Source: Lophius americanus (taxonomy: Eukaryota; Chordata; Actinopteri; Lophiiformes; Lophiidae). Taken from it: DNA of 64,000 bases. A model generated the notes under the pieces. That model saw only the letters and a list, made by a program, of their open reading frames with translations, had not been told where the DNA came from and ran no database searches. Both the position numbers and the translations under genes were made by a program. The stretch spans positions 7,529,001 through 7,593,000 of the forward strand of contig JBBDHG010000009.1 in the NCBI GenBank assembly GCA_037951165.1, written 5' to 3'. Positions 46,420 to 62,100 of this stretch are shown in pieces (within the stretch, counting starts at the first letter, position 1; every line of letters starts with the position of its first letter).

Positions 46420-49400
46420 ATTAATATGTTGAAAAATTGGCAATTCTTACCAACCGGTGTGGCATATTTAAAGGTTCATCCATCGCTTTGTATAAGACTT
46501 GCCACTCTACCTCAATCTTTTGGATTACCCAATGCAGATGAAGGACATCTCCACCAAATAATGTAAAAGGATAATAATGTGGGCACTGGGCTCATATGAC
46601 CAATGTTTTTGGCTGAATTATATTTTAAATCCTTATTGAAGCCCGTTGAAAGGCAAATTCTTGGTTCGGTGCAGGGGTCAGGTTTCTGCATTTATTGCCA
46701 TGGAAAAGAAAACACTCTAAAAAATGTTTAAGGCCTGAATGATTGTCAGCCCCCTCAGTGGCTTGGAGATAAAACAGGAAGGCCCCTAATGCTCATTTAT
46801 TGTCGGAATCACTAAAGGTGCCAGAGACTCAGCCTTATATTAACATGTTGTATAATCCTGCTGGGTCATCTGCTGTTATTTGTTGACATGTTATCATTAT
46901 TTTAAGGCTCTGTGGTTTAAATCTTAATCTGAATAGGGTCCTGGGTTACTGTTGCGGAGGAAAACTCGGTGATGTTTAATCCTTCGCTGTTTGTTACTAA
47001 TTTATTTTGTAGGGCTTTCCAAATTTGGAAATACTCTGTATTGACATGCTCCGTAGTTTAGTCTGGCGCAGATTAGGAGTTAATGGGAACATTAGAGAAA
47101 TTTCAAAGCATAGTTATGAGATATTAGACACCAGGAGAGACTCATATTTTCAGTATGTCAATCCTATCCGTTCATTTCATTTTCCAATCATTAGTGGTCA
47201 AAAAATTCAAACTTAATATAGGGTATTGAAAAGATAATGGCTATGGTTGTACAGCCAAGATTTTAATGGCTGCTGCTTCTTCAGATGTCAGCATAGAATG
47301 GTTGCTCAGTGAAATCATAGGAAATTACTTATTTATAAATGTTTACATTATCTTGTACATATTTCTTGCATGAATTTACCCGTGCTCATGACTTTGTGAA
47401 AGCATTTTGCAGAGATAAAGCCGGAAGGTAAGACACAAAAACACAACATACCCTCTTGGACTTCAGTTGGATGAGAAGTTCTGGGGGAAGAAAGTTGATT
47501 GTTAAGTCGCATTTCCAGGTCATCATTGAACAGCATGTCCATGTAAAGATAATTTTTTTTATCGTCTTTTTTTTCATAACTATTATTTTCTAGCATTTTT
47601 TACAATGTGATATAGTTGTTATACATGACTAGTCAAAGAAACTAGACCCTTGCTTTATATCCCTGAAAAATATCCCCTTAGTGTGTAAAATATTAACTAT
47701 TATGGTAATATACCACATGAAAAAATATTGCAACAAAACTCTTTGACATACAGCTCCCCATAGTGTCGTAAATATACAACCGACCTTTCACAAAATCCCT
47801 CCAGTTCTTCGTCGTTCTACGGTCTATGTGGGTATAACATTTGATCCTTGAAATAGTTTTTGAGTCGTAATTTTAACACAAAAGTTCTGTGATGGACGTG
47901 CTGGCGGTGATCACCATTCCATAACATCCCCAACTCTTTGGAGATATTATAACTCACAGTTGAAGTTTTTAGTGTTTTATTGTTGCATGAAGTTTTTACT
48001 CATTAAGTCGAGTACCAGAAGCTACAAGTAGTAACTGTGTCTTTTACACGTCTGAAATTCTATCGGGCTCCGATGATATTGTAATGCATGACATAAGTTA
48101 AGAGTATGCCTGAAAAGCTGATATAAGCACTTTATAGTGAATGTTATTGCACTGTGTTTTTTTTATTTTTATATTATATATACTTTTCTTGTACTGTGTT
48201 TGGGCTCAAGATCATAGCCAGAGGCAGGCTATAAAGGTCTGTCAGTTTGTGTTGAGCAGTGCTCCTGTTAAGACCAAATACTGCTGTGGGTCACAGTATT
48301 TTCTTGTGTGAAAAGAAAGTTATGTCTTCATTGTGTTGTGATAATACAGTGAACCTCTCCCTCAAGTGTCATGCCACTACATGGCCATCCTAACGGATTG
48401 GGTTGGTGGCTTGCATTGAGACACAACAGCAGCAACTCAAAATGCCATTGTTTGCTTACCTGATAATGAGACTCAACAATCAGAATCGTTCAGCCAACAT
48501 AGTCAGGTGTGATGAAATCTGAAGAGCAGTTTAAGGGCCTATTCTTCCTAGGTATTGTTAAGTCCAATGAACACTTGTCTGGAATAATGGTAGGACTTCT
48601 TTGAGTTTATTATGTAACATCTGTCAAATGCTTTCATCTATATTTTCAATTATTGGGAGTAGTTTAGTTTTCGGAAGGTCATAGTCAATGAACTGTTGGC
48701 TTGTGACCACTCACTCAAATATATCAGCTATGTTATTTTCTCAGATAGAGATTAATTAAAATGACATTAGACCTACTTAATCTAATTTGCAGTCATTTGT
48801 TGATGTTTGACTCTGGGTATGTGAAAAGAAAATATTTGAATTGATAACAGGTAGCCCGCTGTCTGTGTTTATATATCATCTTGATTCCACCGGTGGTCAA
48901 GCCAAGACACACACGTCAGCCACTCTGCCTGAATGAATAAGAAATACACCCAGACCTAACCAGAGTTCCCACACTAACTGAAAATCGGGAAAAGTCATGT
49001 CAAATGAAAATTGTATTTTCCTGGTCTCGAGAGTTTATAAAAATATCAAAGGTTTTGGAAAGCTAATTCAATGTAACTTAATTGAATTATCTTTTTGAAT
49101 GTGGTTCAGTTCCAAAGAAACAAACTTCCTATTTTGAAATATTCCAAACCTGTTGAGGAAAATACTTGTAATTGTCATGCTTGTTATTTTTGAGAGGAAC
49201 AATATCGTTAAATATTACAGATATTCCAAATGGTCATATGGAGTCAAAGATTTTTGATGGATTCTTTATCATCATGGGATATGGTCAGTTACAATATTTA
49301 GATTTTTTAACTCTATGGATACCATCTACAGTGCCTGGACAGATATTACAAGAAGATACATGGTCTACATCCATGAGAATAACAACATCAGTGATGAGGA

Positions 49401-50868
49401 CAGTTCCGATGCCGTGATTCCAATCGAGTCAGATGCAAAATCAAGATGGCTGACTTGTCTAGCTGTGACTGAACTCATGCTGCCATGTGCATACACGGAT
49501 CCGTTGTTAATAACAGCTCTTAAATCATTATGATTACGGGCTTGGTTGTTTCTCAGTGACATGGCACTACAAACCCCATGCTCTCATTCTATTTAGACGC
49601 ACCACAACATGGTGATGAGCTGGTTTGATGGGATTTACATACAACTGCAGTTCCTCCTATTTGATGTCTTATCGTACTTATTTGTAAAATATTTTTCGGC
49701 AGAAATTGTTTAAGGTAGATAGTATTTTGGCCTGCTGACAAACAAAATGTCTTGTCTTTTGCTCTCTCTATCTCTTTCTCTCCCTCTCTCTCACTACTGC
49801 ACACACACCTGCTCATCAGCTGTTTTAATGCTTTTGGCTTCATGGATTAGTCCACACTGGCATATGAACTAGCATGCACATTTTTATGTGAATGCACACA
49901 CACTGTTGCAAAGTAATTGCCGTAGTCCTGCTTGATTACAGTGTGCAGAATACAGCAGAGGTGGTAGTTGTTGGTCTTTGTCCTGTTTTGAGGTAACGCC
50001 ATCGCTGGAGTTGTGGGTGGGCTTGCAAGATTGTCATGCTTGGCAGAAGATAATTTGGGGTTGAGTTTGTGGTATTGGGATGAGGATATCCAGTAAGTTG
50101 TGGTTGGTGTTGGTCTCACTAGGCGGAAGTAAGTAGCAGGGTATGGTTGCCCAGGCTCTCGCGTGCAGATTAGACTCTTTTGTCCTTCTTTTGTCACTTT
50201 TTCCCTGTAATAGTTTATGCACCTGGGTTTTTGAAGGCAAGAGGAAAGTTAAAAACATATAGAAAAATAATACTGGATATTAGACAGACGGAGAGTGAGA
50301 AAGAGGGTTAGAGAGGAGGGAAGAGGACAGAGCAAGGACCTGGTAAAAAGCACTGTTTGAAGTTAAACAAAACTGGTCCATATCCTGAGGAAGTGAGTGT
50401 TGCCAAAGACAGGGATAAAGACCGGACTGTTCCTCGTGGTCTGTGAGTGCACATGTGTACTCTTCTTGGTGCCTGTGTACTCACAGCATTAATGTTTCTT
50501 TTTAGTATACCACTGTCATACAATACAAACTCCATGTTTCAGCATGCCGCCATGAATCTTTTTCTCCTATCATTGTCTTCCCAGACAGATTGCATCGTGC
50601 CCTCCGCTTGGTCCACCACTTAGCCTTAAAGGTAATAAATGAAGCTTTCAGGTCTGCATTCACTGCTCGTCTGCTCAAAGCCCAAAGGAATGTTTTTCTG
50701 TTCCTTAGGTCTATAAATGAGTAGGTTATTAGGTGCTAACAAGGAGCACTTTATGGATTTCAGATAACATCACCGTGCTTGAGTAATAGTGGTTCATGTT
50801 CTCCAGGGTCATATTTGTTTAAGTAATTTGAGATGATGTATGTGCTGTTGTGGTATATGTATGTACAC
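46420..50868. other. long non-coding stretch
   Basis: No gene is recognised. Frames at 49315-49533 (plus, 72 codons) and 49847-50197 (minus, 116 codons) are open but unassigned. A CT-rich patch lies at 49763-49793. 47740-48080 may be an unnamed old repeat. Confidence 0.45.
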
Positions 50869-53249
<2,381 letters not shown>

Positions 53250-53833
53250 CTTAAGGCGTATTTTTGCCATCTCCAAGTTTTTTATTTGAACGAGCTTGTC
53301 CTAGAGCTTTGACAAGCTTGTCTTCAAAAATGATTACTGACATTTTTAAGCCATAAAGATGAAAGGTTATCAAAAGCTTAAGTTGTCGTTCCAAGGTTGA
53401 CGTTGGGTAAAAACGTCCAACCAACGACAACTGCTGGCACCAGGAAGTGAGACCCAGTTGAAAAATATCCTGAGCATCCTCAAATTTGGTCACACAAATT
53501 GCCAGGCATTCAGGGTGAAAGAAACCAAAGGTTTATCCATTCCATGACTTCGAAGGCGCGGCCACAGCTGAGTGAAACTCGCCATCTAACCTGTGAGCTC
53601 AAAATAACACTTTCCATTGTCCAATCTGTCCCAAACTTATTATGATGAATTAAAATCCCGCCTTGTAGATGCCCATGTGACAATATTTGATTACGTTGAC
53701 TGCTCCACCTGATGCCATCAGGAAGTGAGACTGCATTGGAACTCATGATTGGAAAATTGAGAGATTTATGCTTTGGCGTCCTTATGGAGTAAGCAACTGG
53801 TATAAGCGGTTAAAAATATAGGGGTCGCGCACA
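53250..53833 (-). repeat. unnamed repeat with internal duplication
   Basis: Similar segments GGCACCAGGAAGTGAGAC (about 53436) and TGCCATCAGGAAGTGAGAC (about 53714) recur roughly 280 bases apart, and the stretch ends with a CG-rich piece (GGGGTCGCGCACACCCC near 53821) unlike its surroundings. This looks like two units of an old dispersed or satellite-like family. Strand is arbitrary. Confidence 0.35.
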
Positions 53834-55675
53834 CCCCAACTACCGTTGATGTGCGAGGGCCCTTTATCACTTCTTGCAGTTTTAATTTATTTTTATATCC
53901 TGATTACGTAACATAAATTCCTCTAGCCCGGCTGCCACACATCTGTTGAGATACATAGATGCCAGCTGATGTCTTTAGGAAAAGTTAGTGGTGAAGATGA
54001 ACAACATCCTTCTTTTGGTCCTTTTATTTCCCCTGTGTTTATAATTTTGTTGCTGTTGATTGTATTTTTGTGTCTGGACAACAAAAGGGTCCAGAGCCTT
54101 TAACCAAAGCATAGCCAGAGATTTGAAGTCTGGGTTTTTTTAGGACTGGAGTGTTCTGGTGTGTGTTATCTTGACCGAGAGCCTTAAAGCTCCCGGGATG
54201 TGACCAGAGCCCTTGGGGATCGTATAGATATGTGCACTATGAGGCCAGTTTGCCTACATATATGACAAGGGGAAGTGTCATGGACAATTAAGTAGTGTCT
54301 GGGATCTCCAGAGGAACATACAAACTCAGAAGACTTAGCGAATGCCATTCTGGAACTGTTAATTCCTCCATCTGTTTTTGCTCTGCACGATAAGCAGAAA
54401 CATACAGACATAAACATGCAGTAGTGTGAATATGCGCAGGAAAGAAAGGGCATCATACTGTCTGAGTTAGAGGATGAATTCATGTGTATGTGTGTGTGCG
54501 TGTGCGTGAAAGTTTCTGGAGAGAATATTGCTACAAGTTGAGAATCAATGATTCATGCATCAGATGCCATTAGTCCACATGGGATGCTAATGTAACAGCA
54601 AGGTCATGGATAGATCATGCAGATGGAAGCCTGTTGGCCATTAAAAGCTATTCTCCAGACAGTGGTGAATCGCTGGTGGTTTATTTTAAGGTTAACAGTA
54701 ACCATTCCTTGTGAGTCAATATGTGGCTTTTGTTGGGTGCGTTTTTTTTTGTTAACTGCTTAATAGAGTAGTAAGGAAAGTCTGAGTGTCCTCTGATATG
54801 TGCTTTTGGATATGTGTTATGTTTTGTGATTTGATGATCCATAGAAGGTCATGGCGATTACCTTTGGATATTCAAGGCACAGATTGCACACTCTCAATTT
54901 CTGGTCTGGGTGACAAAACTGAGGAGGAATAGGACAGGAGAACTGATGTGGGGATGAATAAAAAATGTTGACAGCTGGCTTGGTTGTTTATTTACCTGGA
55001 GAGGACATAAAAAAAAACAGTTTTCTGTTGTTTGTTGGCTTTACTGCTTTATTTGTTCAATTGATACTGTAATCACAACACTTTCCCCCTGTTCCTTCCT
55101 CTGTAGGCTTTTTCTTCTCGACAATGTGATAATAGTGGGAACCAGAATAAAGATGCTGAACCTCAATAAGGAACTCTCAGACAGTCATTCAGTGTAATGC
55201 AAGAGATCAGTAAAATAATTTAAATATCCTTTGGATTAAGTAAGTGTACCAGACTTAACTACCAGTGTCAACTGCATGTTGACAGTTAATATTGTGTTCA
55301 ATAATCCTGATTCCCTTGATTAATTAGGTCAACAAGGGAGCAAACACTTTCCTCATTTTATTTTTCAAAAATTGATGACCTAAGCTTCTATCAGATTATT
55401 TCCCACTACAGAAATATTTTTCTATTTTTTGGAAATATGCTTATCAGCCTTCTTTACAAGAGATATATTAAAACGTCTGCATGAGTGTGGATCTACAGCC
55501 AGAAATGTACTTGTTGTTATAGCATAAAAATATGCTGTTTTGGAGAGTTCCTCTGTCCTTTAATTACCAGCTTTCCTATCTTCTAACATTAAAGAAGGCA
55601 ATAAATATTGGTGCTCAGGGACAGAAGAACTTGATGCAGCACTGGTCCGGTCCAGGTCAATTGGCTTCCAGTTCC
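53834..55675. other. non-coding stretch, nothing recognised
   Basis: No gene or named repeat is recognised. Short T- and A-runs occur at 54744-54751 and 55010-55018. Confidence 0.45.
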
Positions 55676-55829
55676 TGGCGCATCAATCGATTTACAGCTT
55701 GCAGCTGTGTGACAAAGTCCCTTAGTGGGGAGAGTTCCTCCTCATTGATGAAATAGAACAGAAGTGATTAGCAGAGTTCCGGCTTGCAGTTCAGGAATCC
55801 ATACAGAACCAGCTGCTGCTTCGCCTTAC
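55676..55829 (-). pseudogene. unassigned coding-like patch with an internal stop
   Basis: One minus-strand frame reads A-K-Q-Q-L-V-L-Y-G-F-L-N-C-K-P-E-L-C, a stop, then S-L-L-F-Y-F-I-N-E-E-E-L-S-P-L-R-D-F and V-T-Q-L-Q-A-V-N-R-L-M-R-Q-E-L and ends with a stop. The composition and amphipathic pattern are protein-like, with a single nonsense codon in about 50 codons, as in a pseudogene fragment. I do not recognise the family. It ends just before the LINE at 55883. The word GCTGCTGCTTCGCCTTAC on the plus strand at its edge also occurs at 52502-52519. Confidence 0.25.
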
Positions 55830-55882
55830 ACAAATATGTTTACAATAATTGGAGGGAACCAACTGGAGTATGACAGGAAAAT

Positions 55883-56131
55883 ATCAATCAATCAATCTTT
55901 ATTTATATTGTGCCAATTCACAACAACACTTGTCTCAAGGTGCTTTCCAGAAAGAGCAGGTCCAAACCAAAGTCTTTATATAATATCTACAGAGACCCAA
56001 TAAATTAATCCGTGAGCAAGCACTTGGCGACAGTGGCGAGAAAAAGAAAAAAAAAGTCTTTTAATGGGCAGAAACCTCGAGCAGATCCAAGACTCAGGGT
56101 GGATCTTCTACTGCCATGACCGGTCGGGTTT

Positions 56132-56186
<55 letters not shown>

Positions 56187-57513
56187 AAAAAGAAGCCAAG
56201 ATATCAGTTATGGTAATCCACTTTCCTCCTCTTCTCCAGGGTTGGCCCGCGGCGGCAGCAGGGATCCCAGGTTGATAAAAACATTAACAGTAATGTAACA
56301 TTTAGGAATAGCTTATGGGAAAATACTATAGAATAATAATAATAGTAATAATAATAGTAATCATCATTAACGAGCATCTTGAAATCAGTGGACATCAAAC
56401 AGGTCCATAGCAGCAGATACAGTCAACAACCGTGTAACCTTGCAGGGTGACAAAGCACAAAGGCTCCAGGGAAAAAGTCAAGTTATTAAAATGCAATAAT
56501 CCAGTAACATGCTTTAATCCACTAACATGCATTCAAGTGAGAGGGATGTATAAAGAGGGCAGTGAGAGAGGAATAGAGAAAAGCTCAGTGCATCATGGTA
56601 GATCCCCTAGCAGTCTAACTCCATAGCAGCATAGGTAAGCGCTATCTTGTGCCAGCCTTAAATATAAGCTTTATCATAAAGGAAGTTTTAAGCCTACTTT
56701 TAAATGTAATCAGGGTCTCTTGGCCCCAAACCGAGATTGGGCTATGGTTCCACAGGAGAGGAGCCTGATGGCTGAAAGCTCTGGCTCCTATTCGACTCCT
56801 GGAGATGCTAGGGACTACAAGTAACCCTGCCTGCTGGGAGTCAGTGTTCTGGCTGGACAATATGGAACTATGAGCTCCTTCAGACACGTTGGTGCTTGAC
56901 CGTTAAGGGTTTTGTACGTGAGCAGAAGGGTTTTAAATTCGATTCTACACTTTACCGTAGCCAATGTAGTGGAACTAATACAGGAGTGATATGTTCTCTT
57001 AACCTGGTTCTGGTCAGCACAGATGCAGCAGCGTTTTGGATCAGCTGGGGGGGCTTCAGAGACTTATTGGGACTTCCTGCTAGTAGAGAAATACAGTAAT
57101 CCAGCCTGGAAGTAACAAATGCATGAACTAACTTTTCTGCATCTTTTTGCGACAGAATGAGCCGTATTTTAGAAATATTATGCAGATGAAAAAAAGCAGT
57201 CCTAGAAACCTGTTTTATGTGGGAGTCAAAGGACATATCCTGATAAAAGACGACTCCCATTTTCCTCACATTGGTGCTGGATGCCAAGGTCATACCATCC
57301 AGAGAAGATACATGATCAGATAAATTGTTTCTAAGGTTCTTGGGTCCCAACACAATAACTTCAGTTTTATCTCAATTTAATAATAAAAAGTTGCAGGTCA
57401 TCCAGGTCTTAATGTCTTTGAGACACGCCTCTAAATTGGATAAGTGGTTAGATTCACCTGGTTTCATTGATAAGTACAATGGTGTGTCATCTGCATAACA
57501 GTGAAAATGAAAA
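55883..57513 (-). mobile_element. L2-type LINE, 3' half with YADD reverse transcriptase motif
   Basis: This is the best-preserved LINE here. On the minus strand from about 57509: F-H-C-Y-A-D-D-T-P-L-Y-L (catalytic Y-A-D-D, 57486-57497), C-L-K-D-I-K-T-W-M, K-T-E-V-I-V-L-G-P, F-V-T-S-R-L-D-Y-C, L-I-Q-N-A-A-A-S-V-L-T-R-T, H-I-T-P-V-L-V-P-L-H-W-L, then in another frame G-L-L-V-V-P, R-A-F-S-H-Q-A-P-L-L-W-N and F-K-S-R-L-K-T-S. The order is that of L2-type ORF2. One in-frame stop lies at 57372-57374 and there is at least one frameshift. A non-coding 3' region with a (GA)n tract follows, and the element ends in a GATT-repeat tail at 55883-55898. It is truncated at its 5' side exactly before YADD, so motifs A and B and the endonuclease are missing. 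Confidence 0.92.
56135..56184. repeat. (GA)n microsatellite inside the LINE 3' region
   Basis: About 24 GA repeats. Homologous fish elements have a short AGAG-rich segment at this place, so the tract probably expanded from it. Confidence 0.95.
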
Positions 57514-58839
57514 TAACAAAATAACAACAATACACGTCTCTGCCTTCACAGTAATCCTGCCAAAAACGCCAGAATGTGGCGAAGCAAGGGTTTATTTTTG
57601 GATTTCGTACAAAGGTGATTTCGTACAGGGGATTTCACCACCAGGACATAGGGATGAGTATGTGTGTATTACTAGTTCTCAATTAATTAAAATACCCAAC
57701 AAGGCACGGAAGTTTGTTAGCTTAAAGGACTGAGTTATGTTTCAAATAAAGTCAAACAAGTTTTTATTTGTTGAAAATGAGCACTCGCAGGAGCAGAGGA
57801 TATGAATGAAGCGCCTTCCTCATGCGTAAAGGTGACGAGGAAGGAGTTCTGTTTTTTTTCACTTTTTAATAAAGAATTCACCTCACTGGACTGAAATAAA
57901 ATTTCATGGTCTATAATTACCTCTTCCTCTACATTTACACTAGAACATTTAAAAAAAAAAAAAAAACAGAAACGAAAATGGCAAAAGTTTAGATATGTTA
58001 CAATGTAAAAGGGTATATAAAAGGAACCAAATTCCTTTGCAGAATTTCATCCAATATGAAGTAGTCAAATTCTTGTATCCGGACCATTATTTGTCAGACT
58101 CAAATATTATGATGTATTTTGAGGAGCAGAGGTCTAAAATTTTCTTCCAGTTTGCTAAAGTTTTAGGCATTTTCATCGTTGGAACTAATAGCATTAAATC
58201 TGGCTCTCTTTCATTGTTGTGTTGCAGTCACCTATGTCATAGAGTCAGCATACAAATTAACTGACACTCTCAAACCTGAATTTAGTACGGCAAATGTTAC
58301 CAACATTTCTAACACCTGAGCCTCTCCTGCTATGACATGTCAGCATGCCTGCTGGGGAAAAACAGCAATAAGTCACATAGTGGTGGTGGAAGAATGAGAA
58401 GTTGGGATAATATCTCACCGCAGGATGAAATATGAGTTTTAAAGACTGTTCTTTTAATCCTGAGAGAAATTTTGGGTCCTTACAAATTCACAAATCCAGT
58501 CAAACAAAGGAGAAAAAGAAGAGAAACTAGTAACGTCAGACTGGGTGTTTATCCAAATCTTCTGATTATTTCAGATGAGAGAATTATATGTGCAGCTGTT
58601 ACACAGCTTGTTGGTATATTGTTTTTTTTTCTTCCTGGTTTCCACATCTTAGTGCTTAACTCAGAGAATGCAGCAGCTCACACAACGTCTGTTTTGATTG
58701 ACTATTTGGCCTTGACGATACAGCCGCACTCCAGCAGGGCTTTCCCCTGCAGAATTCATTGAGAAATGTTTACCTTCACATTTTGACAAGCTGGGATGGT
58801 TCCAGTGCACAGTGTTAATGGTCAAGTTGCAAGTGCTCA
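57514..58839. other. non-coding stretch, nothing recognised
   Basis: Open frames at 57995-58264 and 58472-58762 (plus, about 90 codons each) show no domain. An A-run lies at 57951-57966. Confidence 0.45.
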
Positions 58840-59195
58840 GCTGTGAGTATATTCAAAGCTAATGTCAAAAATACAGACGTGCAGGGTTGCAATATTAGAT
58901 TGGACAACACGTTCTAGCCTTTTCTCCTCATGCACTTCATTGAACCTCGGTTGCCCATAACCTTGTTGCTTACTTTGACAACTTTTGGTAGCTATTAACG
59001 ACTGCATACTGTTGAAGACCAATCAAGTCCTGCTGTTCTGGAGTTGCCCTCGAGGTGCAACAGTCATCCTACAATCACAATTTGTCCCTCATCAAAGTTT
59101 CTCAGATCCTTTTCCATTTACCCTGCTTGCAACATATCAACATCCAGAAAATATGGGCACTTACTGCATAATATATCTCATCAACAGACGGTAAT
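58840..59195 (-). mobile_element. Tc1-like DNA transposon remnant (HTH region)
   Basis: On the minus strand, starting near 59123: M-E-K-D-L-R-N-F-D-E-G-Q-I-V-I-V, matching the family start D-L-S-x-F-D-K-G-Q-I-V-M-A. Further on, Y-G-Q-P-R-F-N-E-V-H-E-E-K-R-L-E-R-V-V-Q, matching the hinge and second helix-turn-helix (G-R-P-R-x-x-D-x-R-x-E-R-R-L-x-R-V-V). Stops and shifts separate them and the DDE domain is missing. It is in the same orientation as the copy at 2560-2880. Confidence 0.8.
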
Positions 59196-62100
59196 GTCTG
59201 ACAAACTAGCTTTTCTCCATCTTGAATCAGGGAAGGTCTATATTGTGCTCTCATTTGTTACAGACGGGCTTTTGAAAGATGTGCATTTTTGAATGATAGC
59301 AGGAATGATCATATGTCTTCAGTTGCACAAATGGTGTATTTACTGCATATAAAGTGCTGGATCTAGGTTTTTCTTTTGGAAATTAAAACATTTTAGCTAC
59401 TTTGTTAGTGGCAGTGGATTTACTTGATGTTGGAAATAAAAGTGTTTGTGTGAATGCTTGTTTGGGTTTTGGGTTTCAAAATCCTTGTGAATGCTGACTG
59501 ACCATTTGGTATTAATAAATGTACTGCGTTGGTGGATGTTCAATCCTTTAGTGTTTCTCAGCTGGGTGAGTCATGGGAAGGAAACGTGGAGCAATTCCCA
59601 ATGTTAGTCAGCAAGCAACACACTAAAGAAAGTCTGCTGTTATCTGCAGTCTTGCTGAGCTCAACGAAACTCACCAATGAAATGTGAAGTATATTATCAT
59701 GACAATATATATGTAGATATACACACGTCTAGTTAAAATAAGCAGTCTTGCATCTTCCCAGAGACACAACACACGAATACTCACAGTCATCTCTCTGCTT
59801 TGTAGTTTGGGTCTTTTTCTTTTATTATCATTTGTTCTCCTTCAGGTTAAAGCCACATGTGCTTTGGTGAGCCTTTGAGTCTGTCTAGCGTTAACCATGT
59901 CTGTCTGCTGAAAACAAGGAAAAGATGTTTCTGGGGAGCGTTGCTCTTTCTGCCATTTAAAAATATTTTTTAAACCAAAAGGTTAAAATAATAAAATGAC
60001 TGAGGTGAATGTTTTGATTTCCAAACAATGAAGAATTGTCCGAAGAGTATTTCTGATGTGATCGTGAACTGTCATGCTGAAGTTTGACATTTTAAGTTGA
60101 TTATGAACGAGCAATTTCTCTCACATTATCCCAGATTTGCTAAAAACCAAGATGGCAAAACAGTACTGCTTGCCGCATTTTGCATTAATCTGTATATTAC
60201 GCTGTCTTTGGACAGCATGGAACATAAAGGTCATCTGACACAGAAAGCAGGATCACATTTTGCCCACGGTAAATTAACTCCATGGTCCCTTCTTTTCTAA
60301 TTATTGGTGTATGTTTTATTTTCCTCAGTGTTGCCAGTTTTTGTAATTTCAAGAGATAAGATAGAAACACAGCTGTATCTTTTCAAACAAAATTGAATCT
60401 TTCATGAATTTTGTTCTATTATTAACCTAGATGGCACTCAAAGAAGGCAAACTTCCGCCAAAGCAGCTTATTTCCCCCATCATATTATTAGACCTTAAAG
60501 CAATAGTCTGATGATTGTTTGACCCTCATTATGTGACTCCTGAACCGTGAAAACGTGATCCTAGAATTTGAAGCCATATCAGTATAATTTTTAGCTTTAT
60601 AAAACCGAACCAAATTCACAAGCATAACCAACACTGATGCTAAGATATTCTCAATCACCACCTCACCATGATAACCTTATGATGCCGGTATCAAGCGCTC
60701 ACGTGTAGAAGTGCTTATTTTGGGAAAACCCTCATCCCTTGTGTGCATTACTGCATTGAACAGCAGACCTTGCTGAACGAACCTGAGTGTGTTCTGCTGT
60801 CTGTCATTTGATGTCATCATTGATTGTTGTACTTCTGTCATTGTGTGCTTGTGTGAAACATGTTTGGCCTGACATGAACAGTGCTGTGGGAAAGAATTTC
60901 ACCTTGGGGACATTAAGTCTAAAAGTCTGAAGTCCAAAAAAAGTCTAAAAATGTATATCACTCAAGATTTGTTAAGGATATGATTCGGAACCGCCAAAGA
61001 CTCCTCAAATATGACACTTGACGGAATCAACTCAGCTTGAGCTACAGTTTGCACAGTTTAAATCTTTAATATAATAATTTCCACTGTTGCCAATTTCCAG
61101 TGAGTTAAATAAAAAAGAAATCTTCTGTATCACCATATCCAAATTGTTATTTTACTTTACTTTACATAGATGAGCAGTAAATGAATGCATTTGTGTAATA
61201 AATTGTTACAATTTTGAGTAGTTTTAGTAGCTATTAGACAGACCGAAAGGCAAAGCAATGTTTCAAAACAGCTTATTGTAAATGTCTCTTAGCGTACTCC
61301 AAGTTTTCAAAGACAACAGATGAACTGCAATTATCTGTTCTCTCTTTTGTTTAAAGTTGGCGTTTCCATTCACTCTTTTCTGACTGATAAGTGTTGAACA
61401 ACTCCCACCAGGTTTAATGCTTTTGAGTATATACCCGCTGGGGAATCAGAATGAGGCATTCCACAATACATGATACAGGAACAATGTTTAAAATGAGCAG
61501 GTATCGTTTCTATTGATTGCATTTTCATGTTATTAGATTTTTCAGTGGTATAAAAATGTCTCCAAGGGGTAAAAATGCATATGCATCCTTTGTCTCCCTT
61601 TCCCAAGTGTTAACGCCCATGCCTAACCACAGCCAATAGGGGATAATCCATGGTTGACACTTTGCCCCTCCCTTTGAGATGTAAATCTTGTTTTTCTCTG
61701 TTGACCACCACGCTCCCAGGAAAAGACAACAGTCAAATGACACGGTTGTAGACTTCCGATTACAGCCCTGTGACTGACTTTACCAATGGGTAAACACACA
61801 CTGCAGAGACAGAGTGGGAGAGACAGTTAGAGAAAGAGACAGACGTGCTTGGGTATGTGGGCTTCTTTTTGTTTGCCTTCGTACATCAGACCATTCATTA
61901 GAGGGATGAGCATAAAACAGTGAAACTGACTTTATGCCTTTGCACAAGGCCTGAGTCTCCCGGGAGCCAAATGAATGAAATGGGTTGTGTTTTATACACA
62001 ACATATCTCTATATCAAGATGTTATTACACTGTTTCTACATTTCACTTCTCTTTATATTTGGATCTTGTTAAAACAGGAGCAGCATCTAAAGTTTTGAAT

